Source: Nostoc parmelioides FACHB-3921 (GTDB lineage Bacteria > Cyanobacteriota > Cyanobacteriia > Cyanobacteriales > Nostocaceae). Taken from it: a stretch of 64,000 nucleotides of DNA. The translations under genes and the position numbers were made by a program. The notes beneath the pieces are model-generated. The model worked only from the letters and a program-made list of their open reading frames with translations, was not told the origin of the DNA and made no database searches. Numbering within the stretch: the stretch's first letter is position 1; each line of letters begins with the position of its first letter. Shown piece by piece: positions 36,467 through 44,999 of this stretch. The DNA lies in NCBI RefSeq assembly GCF_014696625.1, contig NZ_JACJQL010000002.1, positions 124,001 through 188,000 on the forward strand, read 5' to 3'.

Positions 36467-37815
36467 AGGGATTTAAAACTAGTGACAGTGGTTAGTAATT
36501 TATCTCGCAGAGAAGGAACTGGTATTTGGTTGATGATTTCGGCGGCGAATGCGTTTACTAGTAACTTGCGCGCGTCGTTGGCATCTATTCCCCGGCTTTG
36601 CAGGTAGAATATTTCATCATCTTCCAACTGGCTGACGGTTGCACCGTGGGCGCATTTTACGTTGTCGGCGGTAATTTCTAGTTGGGGTTTGGTGTCAACT
36701 CTAGCTTTTGATGATAACAGCAAGTTGCGGTTTAACTGGGCTGCATCGGTTAGCTGGGCGGGTTTGGGGACGAAAACTTTACCATTGAAGACTGCGTGAG
36801 CGCGATCGCCTACAATACATTTATGTAATTGCTTACTTGTACCATAAGGATGATTGAGTGCGATCGCGCTATGAGTATCTGCTAATTGGTTACTGGCTAC
36901 CATTGTCAAACCGTTAAGAGTAGTTTCGGTTTGTTCACCAGTCTGCAAAATCTCTAAATTATGGCGTGATATCTTCCCACCTAAAGTTATAGAGTAATTA
37001 GTATAGCGACTGTGGCGAGCTTGGGTAACGGCAGTTTTCCCGATATGGAAAGCCTGTTTACTTTCATTCTCAACTCTAGTGTGAACTACTTCGGCATTGT
37101 CGGCGATCGTAATTTCCGTAACGGCGTTGGTTAGGTAAACCCCCTCTTCTACATTTGGGGTAACAAACTCTTCCACTACACTCACCTGGGAACCACTTTC
37201 CGCCACCACTAAACACCGGGGTTGGGAAATCGTCGCCGTTTCACCAGCCACAGAAATAAATAATAGATGTATTGGTGTTTCCACGATGACATTCTTTGCC
37301 ACCAACACCACAGCGACATCAGAGATACCAGCCGTATTCAGCGCGGTGAATACTTCTAATGCACCTTCCGATTGTGCTAAATATTTTTGTACACGTTCCT
37401 GCTCGGTGATGGGTAATGCAGATAGATTATCTACAACTATACTGGGAGGTAAATCTGCAACTGCTGATAAATCAGGCGCATAAATACCATTAACAAAGAC
37501 CAACCGGTTATTTGCGGCTTCTGACAAACTCAGCGCCGAGATATCAGCTGGCTTTACTTCCCCTTGCTGAAATTCCACCCGTCGCAACGCAGACAAATCC
37601 GTAAACCGCCATTCTTCCTCACGGGTAGTAGGAATAGTTGAATGACGTACCAAATTTGTAGCGCGATCGCGTAATTCCTGCAACCATCCCTCTGTCGCTG
37701 GTAAAGTTACCTGATTTAACAAACCAACCAAATAACTATCTCTATCCAACAGAGTTGATGTCAAACTCACCGCATCCGAGTTAGCAATTGCACTAGGAGA
37801 AACTTGCATCGTCAT
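36454..37815 (-). CDS. sufD: Fe-S cluster assembly protein SufD
   Basis: Scaffold partner of SufB and SufC in the SUF complex. 453 residues. The C-terminal beta-helix core (SRYTNYSITLGGKISRHNL; CAHGATVSQLEDDEIFYLQSRG) is diagnostic, including His in KCAHGATV. The start overlaps the sufC stop as TAATG, implying translational coupling; an in-frame ATG two codons later (37809) is an alternative. The C-terminal four residues come from an STRR. Confidence 0.96.
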   Translation of the reverse strand: MTMQVSPSAIANSDAVSLTSTLLDRDSYLVGLLNQVTLPATEGWLQELRDRATNLVRHSTIPTTREEEWRFTDLSALRRVEFQQGEVKPADISALSLSEAANNRLVFVNGIYAPDLSAVADLPPSIVVDNLSALPITEQERVQKYLAQSEGALEVFTALNTAGISDVAVVLVAKNVIVETPIHLLFISVAGETATISQPRCLVVAESGSQVSVVEEFVTPNVEEGVYLTNAVTEITIADNAEVVHTRVENESKQAFHIGKTAVTQARHSRYTNYSITLGGKISRHNLEILQTGEQTETTLNGLTMVASNQLADTHSAIALNHPYGTSKQLHKCIVGDRAHAVFNGKVFVPKPAQLTDAAQLNRNLLLSSKARVDTKPQLEITADNVKCAHGATVSQLEDDEIFYLQSRGIDANDARKLLVNAFAAEIINQIPVPSLRDKLLTTVTSFKSLTND

Positions 37816-38603
37816 TACACACCCACCTCAACAGCAGCATCTTCTAGCAGCCAGTCATAACCACGAGACTCTAACTCTAGTGCCAATTCCTTACCACCAC
37901 TAGTAATTATCTGCCCCCGTGCCATCACATGAACAAAATCCGGCACAATATAATCAAGCAACCGTTGATAGTGAGTAATCAAAAGGGTGGCATTTTCCGG
38001 ACTAGCGAGTTGATTCACACCATGAGCCACAATTTTCAGCGCATCAATATCTAAACCAGAATCAGTCTCATCCAGAATTGCCAACTTCGGTTCTAGCAGC
38101 GCCATTTGCAAAATTTCATTGCGCTTCTTCTCACCACCTGAAAACCCTTCATTCACACTCCGATTCAGGAAAGCAGGATTCATCTTCACCACTTCCAGCT
38201 TTTCCTCAATCAAGTCGTCAAAATCAAAGGTATCGATTTCTTCCAAACCTTGAGCTTTGCGACGAGAATTATAAGCCACCCGCAAGAAATCCAAATTACT
38301 CACACCAGGAATTTCCAAAGGATATTGGAACGCCAGAAACACACCAGTCCGCGCCCGTTCCTCTGGTTCCAACTCCAATAAATTCTGTCCTTGGAAAATT
38401 ACCTCACCACCAGTCACCGTATAAGCAGGATGTCCCGCCAACACCTTAGAAAAAGTACTCTTACCAGAACCATTCGGCCCCATGATTGCATGGATTTCAC
38501 CAGCACGCACCTCAAGATTCACACCCTTGAGAATTGGCGTACCATCAACCTCCGCCGTCAAACCCCTTACCGAAAGCACAACTTCACTATTTTCAATAAT
38601 CAT
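37815..38603 (-). CDS. sufC: Fe-S assembly ATPase SufC
   Basis: ABC-type ATPase that drives conformational change in SufBCD; soluble, not a transporter. 262 residues. Walker [11 protein letters not shown]-loop [11 protein letters not shown], signature [10 protein letters not shown] and Walker [13 protein letters not shown] are all present, as in SufC. The start is preceded by a purine-rich GAGAGAAGAGAGAGAAG ribosome region. Between sufB and sufD in the operon. Confidence 0.97.
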   Translation of the reverse strand: MIIENSEVVLSVRGLTAEVDGTPILKGVNLEVRAGEIHAIMGPNGSGKSTFSKVLAGHPAYTVTGGEVIFQGQNLLELEPEERARTGVFLAFQYPLEIPGVSNLDFLRVAYNSRRKAQGLEEIDTFDFDDLIEEKLEVVKMNPAFLNRSVNEGFSGGEKKRNEILQMALLEPKLAILDETDSGLDIDALKIVAHGVNQLASPENATLLITHYQRLLDYIVPDFVHVMARGQIITSGGKELALELESRGYDWLLEDAAVEVGV

Positions 38604-38680
38604 CTTCTCTCTCTTCTCTCTTCTCTCTTTCTTCTTTGCGTACCTCAGCGCCCCTCTGCTTTAAAATTTTCCCAGAGGTA

Positions 38681-40120
38681 CTAACCCACACTACCTTCCA
38701 ACTTCAAACTCAACAACTTATCAGCCTCCACCGCAAACTCCATCGGTAGCTGATTAAAAACATCCTTACAAAAGCCGCTAATCATCATAGAAATAGCATC
38801 TTCCGAAGAAATACCGCGTTGAGCAAAGAAAAATAGTTGATCTTCCCCTATCTTGGAAGTAGAAGCCTCATGCTCCACTTTTCCAGTATTATTCTGCACC
38901 TGAATATAAGGGAAAGTATTAGCGTGGGCATTATCGCCAATTAACATAGAGTCACACTGAGAATAGTTCCGTGCGCCTACGGCTGTCGGGTTGATTTTCA
39001 CCAAACCCCGGTAACTATTACTAGATTGACCGGCAGAGATTCCTTTAGAAATAATTGTACTGCGAGTGTTCTTCCCGATATGAATCATCTTCGTCCCGGT
39101 GTCGGCTTGCTGCATATTATTTGTCAGCGCCACCGAGTAAAATTCACCGACGGAGTTATCACCAACTAAGACGCAACTAGGATACTTCCAAGTAATAGCG
39201 GAACCAGTTTCCACTTGTGTCCAAGAAATCTTGGAGTTTACGCCTTTACACAAACCCCGCTTGGTAACAAAGTTGTAAATCCCGCCTTTACCATTCGCAT
39301 CACCAGCATACCAGTTCTGCACTGTGGAATATTTAATCTCGGCGTTATCTAAAGCGACGAGTTCCACTACAGCCGCGTGGAGTTGGTTGCTGTCATACAT
39401 AGGTGCAGTGCAACCTTCTAGGTAAGAAACATAGCTACCTTCTTCAGCGACAATCAAAGTCCGTTCAAATTGTCCCGTATCACCGGAATTGATGCGGAAG
39501 TAGGTAGATAATTCCATTGGACATTTTACGCCTTTGGGAATATAGACAAAAGAGCCATCACTAAATACGGCGGCATTGAGGGCTGCAAAGTAATTATCAG
39601 CAATGGGAACAACGCTACCCAGGTATTTTTTGATGAGTTCTGGGTGTTCTTGTAAGGCTTCGGAAATTGAGCAGAAAATCACGCCGTCTTTGGCGAGTTT
39701 TTCTTTGAATGTAGTGGCGACAGAAACGCTATCAAAAATGGCATCTACCGCCACGTTTGCCAAGCGCTTTTGTTCAGATAGGGGAATACCTAGCTTCTCG
39801 AAGGTTTCTATGAGGGTAGGGTCAACTTCGTCTAAGCTGTTGAGTTTGGCTTTCTTTTGTTTCGGCGCAGAATAATAAATGATATTCTGATAGTCTATTG
39901 GCGGATACTTGACGCTTGGCCAAGTTGGTTCCGTCATTTTTTGCCACTGGCGAAACGCTTTAAGACGATATTCCAGCATAAACTCCGGTTCGTTTTTTTT
40001 GGTGGAGATTAAGCGGACAACGTCTTCATTGAGTCCACGCGGAATAGTGTCGGCTTCAATATCAGTGACAAAGCCGTACTTGTAGGGTTGGTTGACTAAG
40101 GTTTTAACAGTGGCACTCAT
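38681..40120 (-). CDS. sufB: Fe-S cluster assembly protein SufB
   Basis: Main scaffold of the SUF system on which clusters form. 479 residues, the usual length. [30 protein letters not shown] (Cys region) and the C-terminal [23 protein letters not shown] are family hallmarks. It is the first gene of sufB-C-D-S and lies divergent from sufR across a 225-base gap that holds two SufR operators. The sufBCDS promoter should lie there. Confidence 0.97.
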   Translation of the reverse strand: MSATVKTLVNQPYKYGFVTDIEADTIPRGLNEDVVRLISTKKNEPEFMLEYRLKAFRQWQKMTEPTWPSVKYPPIDYQNIIYYSAPKQKKAKLNSLDEVDPTLIETFEKLGIPLSEQKRLANVAVDAIFDSVSVATTFKEKLAKDGVIFCSISEALQEHPELIKKYLGSVVPIADNYFAALNAAVFSDGSFVYIPKGVKCPMELSTYFRINSGDTGQFERTLIVAEEGSYVSYLEGCTAPMYDSNQLHAAVVELVALDNAEIKYSTVQNWYAGDANGKGGIYNFVTKRGLCKGVNSKISWTQVETGSAITWKYPSCVLVGDNSVGEFYSVALTNNMQQADTGTKMIHIGKNTRSTIISKGISAGQSSNSYRGLVKINPTAVGARNYSQCDSMLIGDNAHANTFPYIQVQNNTGKVEHEASTSKIGEDQLFFFAQRGISSEDAISMMISGFCKDVFNQLPMEFAVEADKLLSLKLEGSVG

Positions 40121-40246
40121 TGGTAGTGTTCTCTCGTGTTCGGTACTAATTCTCTAGATAAGGATGGGAGACGGGCTTTGATCTAGCCGAATCTCATCTC
40201 ATATTACTGAGTGGTGACACGGCTGTTAGAATGGGGGTGGAGAGTA

Positions 40247-40266
40247 AAACAACATTGACGTTGTTT
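40247..40266 (-). promoter_or_regulatory. SufR operator 1
   Basis: AAACAAC-ATTGAC-GTTGTTT is a perfect palindrome with 7-bp arms, matching the known SufR site CAAC-N6-GTTG. It is on the sufB side of the shared promoter region, 127-146 bases upstream of the sufB start. Confidence 0.85.
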
Positions 40267-40294
40267 AATGTATCTCCATTTTAGGCTAGATTAA

Positions 40295-40308
40295 CAACAA
40301 CAATGTTG
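40295..40308 (+). promoter_or_regulatory. SufR operator 2
   Basis: CAAC-AACAAT-GTTG fits CAAC-N6-GTTG; arms extend to ACAAC/GTTGT. It is 38-51 bases upstream of the sufR start and 45 bases centre to centre from operator 1. Confidence 0.8.
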
Positions 40309-40345
40309 TCAAAGTCAAATTTTCTCAAAAAATTTTTAGAAGAAG

Positions 40346-41029
40346 ATGGCGACTACTCAGCAAGCCTCAACTAAACAAGAGATTTTAGAGTATCTCTTGA
40401 AACACTCACAGGCAACAGCCCTTGACCTAGCTAATGTATTAGATGTCAGTCCCCAAGCGATTCGTCGTCATCTCAAAGATTTGGAGGCGGAAGAGTTAGT
40501 TGTGTATTCCAATACAACACAAGCGGGGATGGGGCGACCACAACACGTTTATCAGTTAAGCCGCCAAGGGCGAGAACGCCTGCACAGAACAACAAGCGAT
40601 CGCCACGGTGATTTTGCCGTATCCTTATTGGATACCCTAGCAGAAACCGTAGGACACGACCAATTCAAGACTATTTTACAAAAACAGTGGGAGCGTAAAG
40701 CCCAAGAATACCGCGATCGTGTGGGTAGCGGTTCAATTAAAGAAAGAGTAGCTAATTTAGTTAACTTGCGAAAAGCTGAAGGCTTCATGGCGGAATATCA
40801 CCCTGTAGATTCCCCTGAGTCAACAGAGGAAGAAAGATTTATCTTCATCGAACATAACTGTGCAATTTCCAACGTCGCTGAATCATTCCCCAGCGTCTGC
40901 GGCCATGAACTAGAAATGTTTGCTGCTGTTCTCCCAGACTGTACAGTCGAGCGTACTCATTGGTTAATCAACGGCGAACATCGTTGCGGCTATCTAGTCC
41001 AAGCACGCAAATCAACATCGGCTATATAA
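40346..41029 (+). CDS. sufR: SUF operon repressor SufR
   Basis: Fe-S binding transcription repressor of sufBCDS and of its own gene. 227 residues. An N-terminal helix-turn-helix (ATALDLANVLDVSPQAIRRHLKDLE, about 23-47) precedes four cysteines at 172, 185, 199 and 214, spaced C-X12-C-X13-C-X14-C. That spacing is the known SufR cluster-binding pattern. The gene is divergent from sufB with two CAAC-N6-GTTG operators between them. When clusters are short the apo-protein should release the sites and raise SUF expression. Confidence 0.97.
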   Translation: MATTQQASTKQEILEYLLKHSQATALDLANVLDVSPQAIRRHLKDLEAEELVVYSNTTQAGMGRPQHVYQLSRQGRERLHRTTSDRHGDFAVSLLDTLAETVGHDQFKTILQKQWERKAQEYRDRVGSGSIKERVANLVNLRKAEGFMAEYHPVDSPESTEEERFIFIEHNCAISNVAESFPSVCGHELEMFAAVLPDCTVERTHWLINGEHRCGYLVQARKSTSAI

Positions 41030-41063
41030 ATTGGTTTTCTCATCTCAGTTTAGGTCATGAATA

Positions 41064-41102
41064 ATAGCCGATTGGTAAGCGCTTTTACCAATTAGTCGCT
41101 AT
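41064..41102 (+). terminator. Hairpin downstream of sufR
   Basis: ATTGGTAA-GCGCTT-TTACCAAT (41071-41092), extended by ATAGC/GCTAT, forms a long stem 35 bases after sufR. There is no T run, so it may stabilise the 3' end rather than terminate. Confidence 0.5.
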
Positions 41103-41136
41103 ATAATTACCCAAGACTGACTTCTTAAACAATTTT

Positions 41137-41397
41137 ATGGATTTACCATCTCAACAACCATCAACCCAATTTCTCACTTTAGAAGAATCAGCCAAAGTTG
41201 ATGCGGCTCTTTTGTCATCTCCAGAAAAATTTTTAACAAGATTGACCATTTCCTCACTAAAGCTCTTACAGCATATTGCCCAAGAGTATGGTGTATCTAT
41301 AGAAGATTTGACAACACAACAAGTTATTTCTTGGTTTGAAAAAGACAGCAAACTTAGAAGAGAGCAAGGTATAGAAGCATCTTATTTAAAGTGGTGA
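41137..41397 (+). CDS. Small conserved protein, function unknown
   Basis: 86 residues, MDLPSQQPSTQFLTLEESAKVD to EQGIEASYLKW. Mostly helical by look, with LEESAKVDAALLSSPEKFLTRL and the middle SSLKLLQHIAQEYGVSIEDL. No Cys, no signal peptide, no enzyme motif. No ribosome site of note. I do not recognise a function. Confidence 0.6.
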   Translation: MDLPSQQPSTQFLTLEESAKVDAALLSSPEKFLTRLTISSLKLLQHIAQEYGVSIEDLTTQQVISWFEKDSKLRREQGIEASYLKW

Positions 41398-41523
41398 AGT
41401 TTGAGGATGGCTACATTGGAGTAGTTAATTGTGCATTGCTGATATTTGTTTTTTTAGCGGAAGACTGTAGTGATGCTTCTGACTAATCCACGATCACTTT
41501 TATTTTTTGAATATTTATTAACT

Positions 41524-41548
41524 AAAAAGCACCTTTGACTAGGTGCTT
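41524..41548 (-). terminator. Terminator of the 211-aa membrane protein gene
   Basis: On the minus strand AAGCACCT-AGTCAA-AGGTGCTT (41527-41548) followed by TTTAG; 29 bases after the stop of the 41577 gene. Confidence 0.8.
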
Positions 41549-41576
41549 GTAAAAATAATTTTTAAGCTTGTATTTA

Positions 41577-42212
41577 TTAAGCGTTGTAATTGTTAGTGCG
41601 AGGATTACGGACTCCTGCTGCTGCACCTATCATGGAAGCAACTAAACCTAATAAAGAACCAAATACAAACCACCACAAACCTCTAGAAGTTGCGGCCGCA
41701 ATATCACGAGCTTGTTCTGCCGTAACGTTGGGTACATTTTGTGGTACGGCAGTACCTGGTTGTTGTACCTGGTTGATAACTTCTCCTGCGTTAGAAGCTG
41801 CAACACCGAAAGCGCCCGATACTCCACTGGCTAATAACCATGAGCTAAGTGCTAAAGTAGTTGCCCAAAGAATTGCGCCATTGAGTAGTGCTGTATTTCG
41901 GTTCATTGGGCCACAAGCACGAGCTGTTACCCAACCACCCGTAAACAGGGAAATCAACAAAGCAATAGTTGACCAAAGCCCCACATTCCCTGCAACATTT
42001 GGCGCAATAGTTCTGGGTGCGCCTGAGCCAGAAACTGTACCGGCACCAATTGCACCAAATAAAGCACTCAAGATTAGTTGAGTAGCTAAAGCAACTAATA
42101 CACCAGAGATTATCGGGCCCCAACGCACACGGTCATGGTAATCACCTACTCTTCCTACCACCGTAGGTTCGGGTTGAATCACATCGTCGCCTACTCTATT
42201 GACGTATGACAT
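41577..42212 (-). CDS. Four-helix membrane protein, function unknown
   Basis: 211 residues. Soluble N terminus (1-30) then four likely membrane helices: about 33-55 (GPIISGVLVALATQLILSALF), 75-95, 106-130 and 180-202. Small Gly/Ala-rich helices and a Gln/Pro-rich loop (NQVQQPGTAVPQNVPNVTAEQARD) between helices 3 and 4. I see no catalytic motif. Such proteins are widespread in bacteria as stress-related membrane proteins, but the role is unknown to me. Followed by a terminator. Confidence 0.7.
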   Translation of the reverse strand: MSYVNRVGDDVIQPEPTVVGRVGDYHDRVRWGPIISGVLVALATQLILSALFGAIGAGTVSGSGAPRTIAPNVAGNVGLWSTIALLISLFTGGWVTARACGPMNRNTALLNGAILWATTLALSSWLLASGVSGAFGVAASNAGEVINQVQQPGTAVPQNVPNVTAEQARDIAAATSRGLWWFVFGSLLGLVASMIGAAAGVRNPRTNNYNA

Positions 42213-42571
42213 AAGTCTTTATTTCTCCTGACTAATTTAACTTCAGCGAAATTTTTCTTAATTTTTTATGCTTACGTTAAAATTAAATGGCTAATTGTAG
42301 ATTTTAATATCTATCAGCAGAAAGAGTTATTTGCTCTATCTTGAGTAATAATAAATAGATTATATTTATATAAGTCGATTTATACTTACTGCAATAAAAA
42401 TGTCTATTTTTTATATGGATGATAATTAGATAATCTTAGGAAGATTACTATTGTATTTAGGACTTTAAAATATTTCGATATTTGATAATGGGTAATAATA
42501 AAAAAAATTACCCATCTTTAATGAATAAGAAATTATAACCGCAGTGTATGTCAATGAAGTGTTCAACCGCC
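42213..42571. other. AT-rich intergenic interval
   Basis: About 360 very AT-rich bases between two minus-strand genes. It should hold the promoter of the membrane protein gene. A hairpin ATGGGTAAT/ATTACCCAT at 42488-42515 may end the YbjQ transcript. No reading frame found. Confidence 0.5.
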
Positions 42572-42898
42572 CTAACGTACTCTCACTGCTGTACCTGTTG
42601 CAGTAATCAATAATAAAACACCTGACTGGTCTACATTTATTGTTCCGGTGTCTATTTCAATACCGATGACAGCATTGGCTCCTAAACGTTGCGCCCTGAG
42701 TTCTAATTCTTCTATGGCTTTACGTTGTCCCTGCTCAAATAAACGTTCATAGCTGCCAGTTCGTCCACCGATAACATCACGGATACCAGCTAGAAAATCT
42801 CGGAGAAAATTACTACCATAAACAACTTCTGCGGTCACAATACCTAAGTATGAATCAATTACCGCACCTTGAATTACATCTGTTGTTGTGACAATCAT
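42572..42898 (-). CDS. YbjQ/UPF0145 family protein
   Basis: 108 residues. The sequence MIVTTTDVIQGAVIDSYLGIVTAEVVYG and ELRAQRLGANAVIGIEIDTGTI is the YbjQ family pattern, a small pentamer-forming fold sometimes called a heavy-metal-binding domain. GANAVIGI is the most conserved part. No Cys, so metal binding by thiols is unlikely. No signal peptide. Function in the cell is not established. Confidence 0.85.
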   Translation of the reverse strand: MIVTTTDVIQGAVIDSYLGIVTAEVVYGSNFLRDFLAGIRDVIGGRTGSYERLFEQGQRKAIEELELRAQRLGANAVIGIEIDTGTINVDQSGVLLLITATGTAVRVR

Positions 42899-43160
42899 AA
42901 GTTTTCCTGAGAAATTGCTGATGAGGGAACTTAGCTCCTAGTTTACCAAGCTGATACTCAATCGGAAGATTGACACTAAATATTTATATCGTCATGGCTA
43001 ATTAACTCAGTAGAAACTCTGGTTTTTCTGTATGGAAACTTTTGAGAAAATTTACGTATTATTAATATTTTGTGAAAAGGGATAAATACAGTTTTCAAAA
43101 TGCAAATTTTTTGTTTTAATAAACAAGAAAAAAGTTCACTATAATTTAGGGAAAATTACT

Positions 43161-43835
43161 GTGTACAAACACATATCATTCGTGTTGAGTGTGTTGTTGT
43201 TGGGTGGTGGGGCTGTGACTATCCCTGCAATAGCTCAAGGGCAGGTTTTGGTTGTGCAAGCTAACAATGCAGAGTTAAAACGATTGTTAGAGGATGGTAA
43301 GAGATTAGTGGATGCTGGCGACTATAATGGAGCGATCGCAGTTTATCAACAAGCTGCCACAATGGAACCGAGAAATGCCAGAATTCATTCGGGAATTGGG
43401 TATTTACACGCAAAACAGGGGAATTTCCAGGCTGCACTAACAGCATACCGTAGGGCGATCGCCATCAACCCTAATAATAGTGATTTTTTCTATGCAGTGG
43501 GTTACATCAAAGGCAATATGGGCGATACCCCTGGTGCAAAAGAAGCTTACCGTCGTGCTATCCAATTGAACCGTAACAATGTTAGCGCTTATGTGGGTTT
43601 AGGTATCACTCAATCTCGGATGGGAGACTTTCAATCCGCTAATTGGGCATTTGAGCAAGCAATTAAGCTTGATAGAAACAATGCCCAGACTTATGAGTTT
43701 ATGGCGGCGATGTATAAACAAAGACGGCAAACTAAACAAGCAAGTAACCTACTGCAAAAAGCCCGCGACTTATACCAAAGGCGCAACGATGCAGATGGTG
43801 TAGCTAGAGTAGAGGCGATGTTGCAGCAGTTATAA
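43161..43835 (+). CDS. Tetratricopeptide repeat protein with signal peptide
   Basis: 224 residues. An N-terminal signal peptide (KHISFVLSVLLLGGGAVTIPAIAQG, cut near 26) is followed by four or five TPR units from about 45 to 215, each near 34 residues (DAGDYNGAIAVYQQAATMEPRN; KQGNFQAALTAYRRAIAINPNN; MGDTPGAKEAYRRAIQLNRNN). It should work in the periplasm or thylakoid lumen as a protein-binding scaffold. Partner unknown. It converges with the ABC ATPase gene, eight bases apart. Starts with GTG. Confidence 0.85.
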   Translation: MYKHISFVLSVLLLGGGAVTIPAIAQGQVLVVQANNAELKRLLEDGKRLVDAGDYNGAIAVYQQAATMEPRNARIHSGIGYLHAKQGNFQAALTAYRRAIAINPNNSDFFYAVGYIKGNMGDTPGAKEAYRRAIQLNRNNVSAYVGLGITQSRMGDFQSANWAFEQAIKLDRNNAQTYEFMAAMYKQRRQTKQASNLLQKARDLYQRRNDADGVARVEAMLQQL

Positions 43836-43843
43836 AGCTCAAA

Positions 43844-44746
43844 TTAATTTAGCTGCCTTCCTGTTAACTCAACGAAAATATCCTCTAAATTAGAGGGACG
43901 AACCATCATTCCTGTTTTATCTGGCTGTTGATTTAGATAAATATTTGCCTCTTCTAATGAAGGAAAAAATAGATATTCCCAACCTCGTGAACTATCGTTG
44001 CTGGTTGTGGTCACGCTCAACTGTTTCATAATTAGGCCTTCGCCGTGAGCAGAACGCAACTGTTTTAAAGTCCCTAAAGAAATTAACTTACCGCCATCCA
44101 TAATACCTATGCGTCCTGGTTTAGCAGAACCGAAAGCATCACATAAAAACTCCACCTCATCCATGTAATGAGTTGTTAATAACATCGTCATACCTTGTTT
44201 ATTTAAATCCCGAATAATTTCCCACAACCGACGACGAGTTTGGGGGTCTAGCCCTACTGTCGGTTCATCCAAAAACAAGATTTGTGGTTGATGTAATAAA
44301 GCTCTCGCTATTTGTAGTCTTCGTTTCATCCCTCCAGACAGAGTTTTTACCAAGCTTTCCCGCCTGTCTGCTAGTTCAACATAATCCAGCCATTGATTAA
44401 TTAGTCGCTGTCGCTGTGGGTTAGGGATGTGATGTAGCCTCCCATGTAGTTCCATATTTTCCCACACACTTAAATCCCCATCTACACTAGTTTGCTGCAA
44501 GACAACACCAATACTCTGCTTGGCTAGCAAAGGTTGGCGCACTACATCATATCCAGCCACCTCCATCTTTCCTTGGGATGGTTTTGTTAGTGTAGTCAGC
44601 ATCCGAATTGTGGTAGATTTCCCTGCACCGTTCGGGCCGAGAAGTGCAAATATTTCTCCAGGCTCAATGTTGAATGACAAGTCATTAACTACAGGGGTGT
44701 TGTTATAAAATTTGTAGACATTTTCGAGAAGAACAGCAGCAGCCAC
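43844..44746 (-). CDS. ABC transporter ATP-binding protein (DrrA/ABC-2 type)
   Basis: ATPase of an ABC-2 exporter. The frame opens at a TTG at 44767, but the GTG at 44746 has a GGAG ribosome site and removes repeat-coded residues, giving 300. Walker A GPNGAGKST, Q-loop VLQQTSVDG, signature LSGGMKRR, Walker B LFLDEPTVGLD and the C-terminal PSNLEDIFVELTG are those of daunorubicin-resistance-type ATPases. No permease gene lies next to it, so the partner must be elsewhere. Substrate unknown. Confidence 0.9.
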   Translation of the reverse strand: MAAAVLLENVYKFYNNTPVVNDLSFNIEPGEIFALLGPNGAGKSTTIRMLTTLTKPSQGKMEVAGYDVVRQPLLAKQSIGVVLQQTSVDGDLSVWENMELHGRLHHIPNPQRQRLINQWLDYVELADRRESLVKTLSGGMKRRLQIARALLHQPQILFLDEPTVGLDPQTRRRLWEIIRDLNKQGMTMLLTTHYMDEVEFLCDAFGSAKPGRIGIMDGGKLISLGTLKQLRSAHGEGLIMKQLSVTTTSNDSSRGWEYLFFPSLEEANIYLNQQPDKTGMMVRPSNLEDIFVELTGRQLN

Positions 44747-44761
44747 GTCGCTTCGCTCCGA

Positions 44762-44789
44762 ATTCAAAATTCAAAATTCAAAATTAAAA
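44762..44789. repeat. Heptamer STRR (ATTCAAA), 4 units
   Basis: ATTCAAA three times then ATTAAAA, directly upstream of the ABC ATPase start. A similar AATTCAAAATTC stretch is seen near 13116 and 13158. Confidence 0.8.
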
Positions 44790-44826
44790 CACTACCAGGA
44801 TAAATCCGGGGGCTTGAATTAATTAG

Positions 44827-44956
44827 AACTTACGCACCCAGATTTTCTGTTGAGACCGGGTGTCAAGGTGTAAGGGTGTAAGGGTTTCAAACATTTATGT
44901 CCCTACACTCCTATACCCTTATCTAAACCTCGATCTTGCGTTTTCATGCGTAAGTC
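44827..44956. mobile_element. MITE-like foldback element, copy A
   Basis: Terminal inverted repeat ACTTACGCA (44828-44836) / TGCGTAAGT (44947-44955). Interior has GGGTGTAAGGGTGTAAGGG opposite CCCTACACTCCTATACCC, able to fold. About 60% the same as copies B and C by eye. No coding capacity. No clear target duplication. Confidence 0.8.
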
Positions 44957-44999
44957 CTATCAATATTGTTTCACTTTTTGAATTCATTAAATGAGGCTT

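Noticed and set aside
41590..42081. 163-codon plus-strand ORF
   Set aside because: Shadow of the four-helix membrane protein on the other strand.
42418..42436. Zur-box-like GATGATAATTAGATAATC
   Set aside because: It does not match the palindrome TGATAATNATTATCA; the second half is missing.
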